NCBI GenBank assembly: GCA_012839745.1
Contig: DUMS01000002.1
Location: 32,537-96,536, forward strand
Length of the DNA: 64,000 nt
Source of the DNA: Tissierellia bacterium
Lineage (GTDB): Bacteria > Bacillota > Clostridia > Tissierellales > Tepidimicrobiaceae
Direction of reading: 5' to 3'
Every line of letters begins with the position of its first letter. The stretch's first letter is position 1. Shown in pieces: positions 51,644 to 60,688 of the stretch. The notes below the pieces were generated by a model. It was not told the DNA's origin. It did not search any database and saw nothing but the letters and a program-made list of their open reading frames with translations. The position numbers and the translations under genes were made by a program.

Positions 51644-51698
51644 AATAAGCAAATAACAAACCCCTCCATATAGTAGAGGGGTTTGTTATTTGCTTATT
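51644..51698. terminator. 23-bp perfect inverted repeat after the tasA-like gene
   Basis: AATAAGCAAATAACAAACCCCTC-catatagta-GAGGGGTTTGTTATTTGCTTATT. Confidence 0.85.
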
Positions 51699-51713
51699 AT
51701 CCTATCTGTTCTT

Positions 51714-52454
51714 TTATAGATTATGATTCATATCGTTGATAGGTCCTTCAAACATATTGTGTTGTACAAAATCTATCCTTATTTTTACTACTACTTCTTG
51801 ATTTTCTCCTTCATCGCCATTCAATCTATCTTCAGGGATCTTGAAGATAACTGTATAATGTTGATAGTCATGTTCTGGTCCGCCAGCTAATACTTCTCCA
51901 GCCTCTAGATATATACCTACTAACTTATCCTCAAGTTCTTGTTCTAATTGGCTTAAAGGTATTCTAGGACCTGCAGCACCAGTAGTTATTTTAGTTCTAG
52001 TATCATATCCTCCATCAGGGCGTTGTTTCAATATATTGAAATTGTAACCTACTCGTATGGCATCTGCTAACTCCGGATCTCCAGTAATTTTAACATCAAC
52101 ATCATTTATAAAAGCTGTCATAGTTCCATCATTATGATAAGATAAATGTGTCCTTGCTTCAGCACCTGGATAAATATTGTTAATTCTGAATTCTACATAA
52201 TCATCTGTATATTCTTCAACTTCTACATTGAATAAGTCATTAAGTGATTCCAATGTTTCTATATCTTCACCTTTGAAATTTTTGTTTAATGAAACATCAG
52301 GTACTGCTTTCATTGTAATGTTCAATTCTCCAGATCTAATTGTTGATTCAGTTTCAATTTTGTCATTCCATGCTGCATATCCAGCGCCTACTAACATGAT
52401 AGCTACTACTAATGTCAGTGCTATTATTTTTGTGTTTTTCATAATTATAATCAT
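51714..52454 (-). CDS. TasA/camelysin-like protein with SipW-type signal peptide
   Basis: ALTLVVAIMLVGAGYAAWNDKIETESTIRSGELNI. Confidence 0.8.
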   Translation of the reverse strand: MIIIMKNTKIIALTLVVAIMLVGAGYAAWNDKIETESTIRSGELNITMKAVPDVSLNKNFKGEDIETLESLNDLFNVEVEEYTDDYVEFRINNIYPGAEARTHLSYHNDGTMTAFINDVDVKITGDPELADAIRVGYNFNILKQRPDGGYDTRTKITTGAAGPRIPLSQLEQELEDKLVGIYLEAGEVLAGGPEHDYQHYTVIFKIPEDRLNGDEGENQEVVVKIRIDFVQHNMFEGPINDMNHNL

Positions 52455-52475
52455 CTCCTTTTAAATATTTTTTAC

Positions 52476-52493
52476 GATAACCAATTGGTTATC
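52476..52493. promoter_or_regulatory. 18-bp perfect palindrome upstream of the tasA-like gene
   Basis: GATAACCAATTGGTTATC. Confidence 0.5.
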
Positions 52494-52623
52494 ATCTTGA
52501 TATGATTATAATCTTTAAAATGCTATAATACTCCATCAAAAGGTATACTTTTGCTTCATATGTAAGTATTATTTTATTAATCACTTTAGTATATTTGGAG
52601 TACTACTTTAGTAGTAGACTATC

Positions 52624-53856
52624 CTAAAACAATATTTCATCAATAGGTATATCATTTTCATCCTTGATAAAAAGCGTTGGTAACCCAATCTTTGGTATTA
52701 CATATTTTACCAATCCTTTTACATCAGCTGATTTAACTAAATCTGTATCAGGGCCAGAATTTTTATCTCCTTTTGTTTTAAATTGTACTCCTTCTTCATC
52801 AGTATCTAATATTTCAATAATTCTATGAGAAATAAGTATATTGCCTCTTTTAAACAGAATTATATCTCCTACTTTAAGAGTATTTATTTCATCCATATTC
52901 GAAATTTTTTTGACCAATATCATATCCCCTGGCTTTATTGTCGGTTCCATACTGCCTGTAGCTACTACTGATGGATAAATAGGAAAAACCCCAACTGCAA
53001 ACCATATAATCCCTATTGATATAATACTAGTAATAATCCAGCTAACTATTCCTTCTTCACCTTGTTCTCTTTTATTAATCTGTTTCGTTGCATTTAAGTA
53101 TATTGACTGGATTGACATAAGAAAAAAAATAGGACTTAATATTCCTATTAAAGCGGTTACTATCCATTGCAGATTTGGTAATATTGGAGATATCCAATGA
53201 AATGCCTGTATTATTCCAAAATATACAATAGACGGAACAGGACCACCTAAATATACTAAGTAGGATGCAAAAATATTATTTGAAAACTCTGGCGCAAAAA
53301 ATTCTGCAAAAAACTTCACTAAGGTTTCCAAATCTTTTAATTTAAGATATCTGCTCATATTAAAGCTTGTTAAGGTCATTAGTATTGCAATTAATATAAA
53401 TACCATATAATTTTCCTTTTTTGTATAGCTGTTTACTAGATAGTTCCTTATTAGTTCTCTTCCATATAATGCCGACCCAACGTAAATAATATTCATCAGT
53501 ATTCCACTTAGTGTGTGACTATATGGACTTTTCCCCAGACCATAAATAAAACCAGCGAACACATTTGTGCAAACATAGATGATTCCAAAAATAATAGACC
53601 ATTCAATTATTAGCTTTTTGCTTCTTATTTTCCCTTTATATTTAAATTGCCTAAAGTTTCGTATAATAAGGATAACACCTATCCATAGAATAGGTTTTAT
53701 AACATATAAAAAAATAGAACTACCTATATATTGGGGTAAGGAAGAGTTTTCTAAAAAATAGATAAAAAATAATAAAGATAAAATAATAATATTGTTTTTA
53801 TGTGACCTTTTTGTAGGCAAAAAATGCTCTACATTTTGCATACTTATCCTCCTCAT
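52624..53856 (-). CDS. SipW/ER-type signal peptidase I with long N-terminal multi-TM domain
   Basis: ATGSMEPTIKPGDMILVKK, VGDIILFKRGNILISHRIIEI; about 260 aa TM region before it. Confidence 0.88.
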   Translation of the reverse strand: MRRISMQNVEHFLPTKRSHKNNIIILSLLFFIYFLENSSLPQYIGSSIFLYVIKPILWIGVILIIRNFRQFKYKGKIRSKKLIIEWSIIFGIIYVCTNVFAGFIYGLGKSPYSHTLSGILMNIIYVGSALYGRELIRNYLVNSYTKKENYMVFILIAILMTLTSFNMSRYLKLKDLETLVKFFAEFFAPEFSNNIFASYLVYLGGPVPSIVYFGIIQAFHWISPILPNLQWIVTALIGILSPIFFLMSIQSIYLNATKQINKREQGEEGIVSWIITSIISIGIIWFAVGVFPIYPSVVATGSMEPTIKPGDMILVKKISNMDEINTLKVGDIILFKRGNILISHRIIEILDTDEEGVQFKTKGDKNSGPDTDLVKSADVKGLVKYVIPKIGLPTLFIKDENDIPIDEILF

Positions 53857-53864
53857 ATAAATTT

Positions 53865-53897
53865 TTAATAGTAGGATAAAAATTATCCTACTATTAA
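53865..53897. repeat. 15-bp perfect inverted repeat upstream of the signal peptidase gene
   Basis: TTAATAGTAGGATAA-aaa-TTATCCTACTATTAA. Confidence 0.65.
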
Positions 53898-53902
53898 CCT
53901 AT

Positions 53903-54208
53903 CTACTGGCCATCAATAGTTTCACCTGTTTCATTACTTTCCTCTGATTCAACTTGCTCATCTGTTTCTCCTTCATCCAGATCATATATTGGAACAAAAT
54001 ATTCAATTTCTTCTTCATTTGGTATGCTTTCCATCTGCTGCTTCATAAGCAATAGATGCTGTCTCGTTGTTTCTATATCTTCCAGATCCGGCAAAACCTC
54101 TATATTGCCTTCTACAGTTATTGTATCGCTCCAGTGCCCATATCCCCCAGATAGAATAAATATTGCAAATAATAAGCTTACAATAATTACTGTTATTTTC
54201 TTTTTCAT
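53903..54208 (-). CDS. Small SipW-type exported protein
   Basis: LLFAIFILSGGYGHWSDTITVEGNIEVLPD. Confidence 0.65.
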   Translation of the reverse strand: MKKKITVIIVSLLFAIFILSGGYGHWSDTITVEGNIEVLPDLEDIETTRQHLLLMKQQMESIPNEEEIEYFVPIYDLDEGETDEQVESEESNETGETIDGQ

Positions 54209-54249
54209 AATACTACCTCCACTTTAGCCTTCAGCCTTCAAGATTATCA

Positions 54250-54783
54250 TTACAATCCCTGTTCAAAGTTATAACTCTCTACAAAAGAGTAGGTTTGTGT
54301 TGGATATAAGTCATTTAATATTTGGTCAATATCAAAGTTTTCATCTTCTCTATATAAAGAATGCACTGACATTGCACTTTGCATATAATTCATTAACTCT
54401 TGATTAGAATACTCTGGACAAATATCTAAAGTTATTACTTCTAATTCACCTGGCATTATAACAGAACCTGTATCACATAATACTCCTTGTACCGTTCCAT
54501 TATTCCTAACGGTGATGCTTACAGTTTCACCACTGCCTGCTACAACTTCTCCACTTATATTTATTGTCTTACCATCGTTAGATATTTCTACATTTAATGA
54601 ATCACTATGGATAGATTCAACTACGAAATTAAGCTCCCCTGTCTTGATTGATACATTGGTTTCTAATCCTTCATTCCATGCACCATATCCTACGCCAATG
54701 AAACTTAACGTTATTATAGCTACAATAAATATAGTGGACTTAAAATATGACTTCTTCTTTTTCCTTCTTCGCAAACTCCCCAC
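54250..54783 (-). CDS. SipW-type exported protein
   Basis: IVAIITLSFIGVGYGAWNEGLETNVSIKTGELNFVVES. Confidence 0.75.
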   Translation of the reverse strand: MGSLRRRKKKKSYFKSTIFIVAIITLSFIGVGYGAWNEGLETNVSIKTGELNFVVESIHSDSLNVEISNDGKTINISGEVVAGSGETVSITVRNNGTVQGVLCDTGSVIMPGELEVITLDICPEYSNQELMNYMQSAMSVHSLYREDENFDIDQILNDLYPTQTYSFVESYNFEQGL

Positions 54784-54788
54784 CCCCG

Positions 54789-55424
54789 TTAATAAATGGA
54801 TAAATTGTTTACCAGTAAAGCTGCTTGGGTTCTATGCTCTAATTCTAGTTTGGATAAAATATTGCTGACATGCTTCTTTACAGTGTTTTCTGATATGTAC
54901 AGTTTCTTTGCTATTTCCTGGTTGCTGAGCCCTTTGCCCAACTCAATGAGCACATCTCTTTCTCTAGGTGTCAAACTGTCTAAATTGCTGTTTTCTGATG
55001 TACTTGCTATTTCATATTTAATGATTTCCGAATCAATATAGCGCTTCCCTCTTAATACCAGATGTATAGCATATATGATATCCTCTGCATAAGCTTCCTT
55101 TAAAACATACCCATCCACTCCTGCTTCCTTTGATTTTAAGAAGTCCTCTTTTTTCATGGAAGAAGTAAGTATAATAAACTTGGTTTTATATCCCCGTTTC
55201 CTTGAGGCTGTTACTATATCCAGCCCATATTCCTTTCCAAGGTACAGGTCTATTATAGCTATTTCAGGTTTTTCATTCATTATGAGCTCCATGGCGACCC
55301 TGTTATTGGATGCTTCCAATATCTTTTCTATATTTTCCTCATAAGATAGTGTTGATATAATACCTTTTCGCACCAATGGATGGTCATCAACAATTAGTAC
55401 TTTCATACAAAACCCCCTCTTCAT
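54789..55424 (-). CDS. NarL/LuxR-family response regulator
   Basis: LIVDDHPLVRKGI, LTPRERDVLIELGKGLSNQEIAKKLYISENTVKKHVSNIL. Confidence 0.94.
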   Translation of the reverse strand: MKRGFCMKVLIVDDHPLVRKGIISTLSYEENIEKILEASNNRVAMELIMNEKPEIAIIDLYLGKEYGLDIVTASRKRGYKTKFIILTSSMKKEDFLKSKEAGVDGYVLKEAYAEDIIYAIHLVLRGKRYIDSEIIKYEIASTSENSNLDSLTPRERDVLIELGKGLSNQEIAKKLYISENTVKKHVSNILSKLELEHRTQAALLVNNLSIY

Positions 55425-57119
55425 TCCCTAACTCTTTATAAGGGATCGTAATTCTTATTTTTGTGCCTTTTCCTACAGTACTGTCAATTGTTGTATTCCC
55501 TCCAAAGGATTCGCCTATCTGATATAGATTTTGAATGCCTAATCCCCTTGTTTTACTTACAAGGACTTCATTCAAATCAAACCCTATACCATCATCATTT
55601 ATACTCAGTATTATTTGATCAGATTCTATATTTAAGCTCACTTCTATATTGCTTGCTTTGCCATGGCGTACTGCATTTGATATCCCTTCGCATATGGCTC
55701 TATACAGTGCTTTTTTACATTCACATGACAGCAATTCATCATCACCTGTAATGCTAAATGGAATAATGACATTATTAAGCCTCCTGGTTTCTTCAATATA
55801 ATTCTTAATATCAGTAATAAAACTATTAGAGCCAGATTTTTTCCAGCTAAGGCCATATATCTTTTCCCTAAGTTCCTTCATCACAGCAGCTATTGTATTT
55901 CTCATGAAATCAAGTTCGTCTTTGATATCCTCTTTGGTTAGTTCGTCTAAGCCTCTTATAATTGAAAATATTCCGCAGGATAAACCAAACAGCCTTTGCA
56001 GAACACTGTCATGTATTTCATTTGCTATTCTGTTCTGCTCTTCACTTAGCATCAATCTTTCATTTACCTCCTCTAAATATAGCCTTTCAAGTGTTGTGGA
56101 TATCAGTTCAGAAAGGAATTGAAGCTGGTTTATATTATTTCTATATATGATACTTTCCCTGTTGCTATTTATTTCACATCCAAGTATTCCATATCTCTTA
56201 TGAGTAGTTCTTATTGGCGTTATTGCATAGTTTCTGCCTAGAATCTGTATTTCCATAGGAACTTTATTCTCCAATACATGTTCTAAATCTTCTTCTATAT
56301 ATTTTTTAATTGCACTTGTAATAGCCTCATCATCCCTATCAATTACCAGCCTGTGTACACTCTCTGAAATATCGTAGTAGAATACTATATTACTATGAGT
56401 AATCTCTTTAGTATATCCATACAAAATATTTATCAATCCATCCTTGTTTCCCTGATTGGTTAGAATATTAACCGATTTATACAATGATTCTATGAGTTCC
56501 ACATATTCCATTATTCTCTGATTTGCCAATTCCAATTGGCTATTTACAAGCTTTAGAGCTTTATTTTTCTCTTTTAGCTTGGCTGACAAACATAACACAT
56601 GCCTGAACTGCTGCAACTACCATTATGAAGCTTAGTATAAGATTTGAGTACTGAATTGAAGGCCCTAAACTATATATATTTCCGTCATATCCGATAAACA
56701 TTGTCATGAGAAAAACCAGTATGTATGCCAGTAGGTTAAGATAACAGTAGATTCTTATTAAAAATATGGAACTAATTAAAATAGTGTTGAGAGTGTACCA
56801 TATAAATGGACTGTTAATACCTCCTGATGGTATCAGCAGAATTGAATTGCCTACTGTTTCTACAAAAAAGCAATACCTTTATATCCCTTTCGGATTTCTC
56901 TTTACTGAAATAAAAATATGACAATATTATGCTGGAAATGCTGAGACATATTATTATAAATACCTTTCTATAAATTGTGTGCTTAAAGCCATTCAGCAAA
57001 TAAAAAGTGGAAGTAATAAATAGGGGAAAATACCTATAAATGAATAATATATGTGATTCTTCCAGTTTGTTGCCCAATATAAGAGTTAGCCTTTTAAACA
57101 TCTTTCGTAACACATCCAA
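55387..57119 (-). pseudogene. NarL-type sensor histidine kinase split over three frames
   Basis: N-term frame ...EKSERDIKVLL, middle FFVETVGNSILLIPSGGINSPFIWYTLN...VQACVMFVSQA, C-term KLKEKNKALKLVN...EIHDSVLQRLFGLSC...DDGIGFDL; shifts near 56868-56875 and 56575-56590. Confidence 0.8.
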
Positions 57120-57200
57120 CTCTTCTTTTAATAAATATATGGTTCATTATTTCAATTATATTCTCAGCTTTATAGATTATGTCCATCATTTATAAAAATA

Positions 57201-57235
57201 AAACCCAATTTATAATAAAATTATAAATTGGGTTT
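57201..57235. terminator. 15-bp perfect hairpin after the EamA transporter gene
   Basis: AAACCCAATTTATAA-taaaa-TTATAAATTGGGTTT. Confidence 0.8.
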
Positions 57236-57246
57236 ATTTGCTAAAA

Positions 57247-58122
57247 TTAACAGGTTTCCCTGTTTGTATTTTCTTTTCTTGTTATATATACATTCCTCAT
57301 TATTATTGCAGTTATAACAATTATTCCTCCTATGATGGCAAGTATTCCTGGAGCTTCTCCGGTAAAAATATATACCCACAAGGGATTTAAGAGAGGCTCT
57401 ATAACAGTCAAGAGTATGGCTTCCAGTGCAGTGATGTATTTCAATGAGTTAACATAGAGTATATAGGAAATCCCCAGCTGAAATACTCCAAGAAATACAA
57501 TTATCATTACATTTTTGAAATCAAATTGTACCTGTCCCAAAAAGGGCAATGCTATAATGAATGTTAATATATTTCCTAGCCATGTGGTTTCTACTGCAGA
57601 ACCATCTTTTTGAAGCCTTAAGGCTACCGTAGCACTGGCCATGCTAAAGCCGGACAGTATGGCTATTACATTTCCCAAGGCTTTGCCACCTTCTATTCCC
57701 TGTATAAAGAACAAGCTTATTCCCAAAAAAACTGCAGCTATTGAAGCCAAATCATACCAGTGAATCCTCTCCTTCAGTATCCAAACACCTAATATGGCTA
57801 CAAATATAGGTGCAGTATACTGAAGAAGTATGGCATTGGCAGCTGTAGTAAGCTTATTTGCCATAACAAAGAACAATACTGTGGCAGCATAGGCAATTGC
57901 ACCTATTATTTGAGGCTTTGATTTTGTTATTTTGGGCTTCTTTATATAAGCAAGCATTATCAATGCTGATATCAGGCTCCTTGAGCCGGATATAGCAATT
58001 GGATTCCAATCAGACAGCTTAATAAGCAATCCTCCAGTGCTCCATAGAATAGATGCAATAACAACATAAGCAATTCCTTTATATCTATCGTTTTCAATAA
58101 TCTTTCTATACAAAATACTCAC
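57247..58122 (-). CDS. EamA/DMT-family transporter
   Basis: Ten-TM pattern, ILWSTGGLLIKLSDWNPIAISGSRSLISALIML. Confidence 0.9.
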   Translation of the reverse strand: MSILYRKIIENDRYKGIAYVVIASILWSTGGLLIKLSDWNPIAISGSRSLISALIMLAYIKKPKITKSKPQIIGAIAYAATVLFFVMANKLTTAANAILLQYTAPIFVAILGVWILKERIHWYDLASIAAVFLGISLFFIQGIEGGKALGNVIAILSGFSMASATVALRLQKDGSAVETTWLGNILTFIIALPFLGQVQFDFKNVMIIVFLGVFQLGISYILYVNSLKYITALEAILLTVIEPLLNPLWVYIFTGEAPGILAIIGGIIVITAIIMRNVYITRKENTNRETC

Positions 58123-58352
58123 CTCAAAATATACAATATAACTAACTCGAATATTGAATATTATACCATATTATTTGCTGCACTGATAAATAAATTTGTA
58201 TATGTAAACTTCATCCAATATAGCTAAATTACAGTAGTGGATTCTATTGAAATTAATGCAATTAGAAAGTTTACAGCTACATGATAAAGATATGCTTAAT
58301 TCCGTTTATTTAACTGTAATATTATGGTATATTAATGGATGAGGTGAGATAC

Positions 58353-59021
58353 ATGAAAATTGAGTACATACATCACAGTGGATGTACCGTTGAAACAGAA
58401 GATTATTTTCTTGTATTTGACTATTACAAAGGAGTTATTAACCTAAAGGATAAAAAAACCATCGTGTTTTCAAGCCACAGCCATCCAGACCACTATAACC
58501 CTGAAATACTTAGGTGGAAGAATGAGCATAATGATATAAGCTATGTACTAAGCAGCGATATAAATGTAAAACCTGATTCTAACGTATACATAATGGACCC
58601 CTATGAATCACTTAAGCTGTATGATGTAAACATAAAATCCTTTAGCTCCACGGATTCAGGGCTTTCATTTTTGGTTGAAGTAGAAGGAAGGAATATATTC
58701 TTTGCAGGGGATTTGAACTGGTGGATTTGGGATGAGGATGGCAAGGAAGAAAGGGTGGAAATGGAAAAGGCGTTTAAGGGAGAAATTTCAAGGCTTAAAG
58801 ACTATGAAATATATGTAGCTTTCTTCCCGGTAGACCCAAGGCTTAGAGAAAACTATTCCCTAGGAGGAAGGTATTTTATAGATGAATTGAAACCAAAATA
58901 TTTTATACCAATTCATTTCTGGAATAAGTTTGGCACCACTAAAAACTTTGCTAAAGAGATGGATGGCTCGTCAACTAAAATTATAAAACTATATAAGAAT
59001 AATCAAATCATTGAAATATGA
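58353..59021 (+). CDS. Metallo-beta-lactamase-fold hydrolase (UlaG-like)
   Basis: IEYIHHSGCTVETEDYFLVFDYYKG...FSSHSHPDHYNP. Confidence 0.85.
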   Translation: MKIEYIHHSGCTVETEDYFLVFDYYKGVINLKDKKTIVFSSHSHPDHYNPEILRWKNEHNDISYVLSSDINVKPDSNVYIMDPYESLKLYDVNIKSFSSTDSGLSFLVEVEGRNIFFAGDLNWWIWDEDGKEERVEMEKAFKGEISRLKDYEIYVAFFPVDPRLRENYSLGGRYFIDELKPKYFIPIHFWNKFGTTKNFAKEMDGSSTKIIKLYKNNQIIEI

Positions 59022-59045
59022 AAAGCTGGGATATAACCCAGCTTT
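59022..59045. repeat. Left copy of the 24-bp palindromic direct repeat flanking the IS
   Basis: AAAGCTGGGATATAACCCAGCTTT. Confidence 0.9.
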
Positions 59046-59076
59046 CAGACTGAAGACAAAGTATAATAAATTAATA

Positions 59077-59123
59077 AAAAAAGCAGAAAATCCTTAAATG
59101 CAAAAAGGATTTTCTGCTTTTTT
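59077..59123. terminator. Internal 5' hairpin of the IS, upstream of the transposase
   Basis: AAAAGCAGAAAATCCTT...AAGGATTTTCTGCTTTTTT. Confidence 0.8.
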
Positions 59124-59167
59124 GTAGAATATATAGTATATAACAAATTTTTGAATGAGGTGTTATC

Positions 59168-60688
59168 ATGTTAACAACAAATAATTCTGATAAAAGAACT
59201 CAAGTAGAAATTACATCTATTGATCAATTAGTTCCTGAAGATCATTTAGTTAGAAAGCTTGATGCTTGTATAGATTTTAGTTTCATTTATGATCTTGTAA
59301 AGGATAAATACAGTACTGAAACCGGAAGACCAAGTATAGATCCTGTTGCTTTATTCAAGATTGTTTTCATCCAATATGTTTTTGGAATTAAATCGATGAG
59401 ACAAACAATATCAGAAATTGAAACTAATGTTGCATACCGTTGGTTTCTAGGATATGGTCTTAATGACAAAATACCTCACTTCACTACTTTTGGAAAAAAC
59501 TATGTAAGAAGATTTAAGAACACAGATATTTTCGAAAAGATATTCATGCACATATTGGAACAGGCAATAGAAGCAGGATTCATTAAATCTGATGCTGTAT
59601 TCATAGATGCAACCCATGTAAAAGCTAATGCTAATAAGAAGAAATTTAATAAGGTAAAATTAGAAAAGGAAGCTCGTAGTTATCAAGAACTATTAGATAA
59701 AGAAATTAATAAAGATAGAATTAAACATGGTAAAAAACCGCTTGATATGAGTAAAAAAAAAACAGAATATAAAGAAGTAAAGGAAAGTAAAACTGATCCA
59801 GATAGTGGGGTATTACGTAAAAATGAAAAGGAGAAATGTTATGCATATTCCTTTCACACTGCATGTGATAAAAATGGATTTATACTTGGAATAGATGTAA
59901 CAGCAGCAAATGTTCATGATAGTACAATGTTTGAAACACTATATAAACAAGTAAAGAAAAATATAGGTAAGAAACCTAAATATATAGCTGTAGATGCTGG
60001 ATACAAAACCCCACACATAGCTAAATTAATACTTGAAGAAGACATCAGACCTGTAATGCCTTATACAATTTCAAGAGGTAAAAAAGGATATTTTAAAAAG
60101 CGTGAATATATATACGATGAATATTACGATTGCTACATATGTCCAAATAATCAGGTATTAAAATATAGTACTACCAACAGAAATGGATATAGGGAATATA
60201 AATCGGACCCTAAAGTATGCATAAATTGTCCATATTTATGCAAGTGCACTAGTAGTAAAAATCATGTAAAAGTAGTAACACGTCATGTATGGGCAAAATA
60301 TATAGATGAAGCAGAGGAATTAAGATATACAAATACCAATAAAGAAATATATGCCAGACGAAAAGAAACAATTGAACGTGTATTTGCAGATATGAAAGAG
60401 AAGCATGGCATGCGCTGGACAACCTTAAGGGGATTAGAAAAAATAAAGGCGCAGGCGATGCTTGTTGCTGCTTGCATGAATTTAAAGAAAATGGCAAGTT
60501 GGATATGGAAGTCCAGAAAAAATGGACCTAATCCATCCAATCCATATGTAAATCTACATGGATTAATCGCTAATTTATACAGTTTTATTATTATTTTATT
60601 GAAAAACACGGTTTTCAAAAGAAAGAAAACCGTGTTTTGTCTACAAACTGAAAGCTGGGATATAACCCAGCTTTATCAAATCTTTTAA
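59168..60688 (+). CDS. IS1182-family transposase; ORF runs past the IS end into flanking DNA
   Basis: DQLVPEDHLVRKLDACIDFSFIYDLV...FIDATHVKANANK...RKETIERVFADMKEKHGMR. Confidence 0.88.
   Translation: MLTTNNSDKRTQVEITSIDQLVPEDHLVRKLDACIDFSFIYDLVKDKYSTETGRPSIDPVALFKIVFIQYVFGIKSMRQTISEIETNVAYRWFLGYGLNDKIPHFTTFGKNYVRRFKNTDIFEKIFMHILEQAIEAGFIKSDAVFIDATHVKANANKKKFNKVKLEKEARSYQELLDKEINKDRIKHGKKPLDMSKKKTEYKEVKESKTDPDSGVLRKNEKEKCYAYSFHTACDKNGFILGIDVTAANVHDSTMFETLYKQVKKNIGKKPKYIAVDAGYKTPHIAKLILEEDIRPVMPYTISRGKKGYFKKREYIYDEYYDCYICPNNQVLKYSTTNRNGYREYKSDPKVCINCPYLCKCTSSKNHVKVVTRHVWAKYIDEAEELRYTNTNKEIYARRKETIERVFADMKEKHGMRWTTLRGLEKIKAQAMLVAACMNLKKMASWIWKSRKNGPNPSNPYVNLHGLIANLYSFIIILLKNTVFKRKKTVFCLQTESWDITQLYQIF
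60603..60638. repeat. Internal 3' hairpin of the IS
   Basis: AAAACACGGTTTTC-aaaagaaa-GAAAACCGTGTTTT. Confidence 0.8.
60651..60674. repeat. Right copy of the 24-bp palindromic direct repeat
   Basis: AAAGCTGGGATATAACCCAGCTTT. Confidence 0.9.

Larger units (their letters stand above)
59042..60654 (+). mobile_element. IS1182-like insertion sequence inserted in a terminator hairpin
   Basis: Terminal IRs CTTTCAGACTGAAGACAAAG / CTTTCAGTTTGTAGACAAAA (16/20); direct repeats outside; ends ambiguous by 4 bp. Confidence 0.85.
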
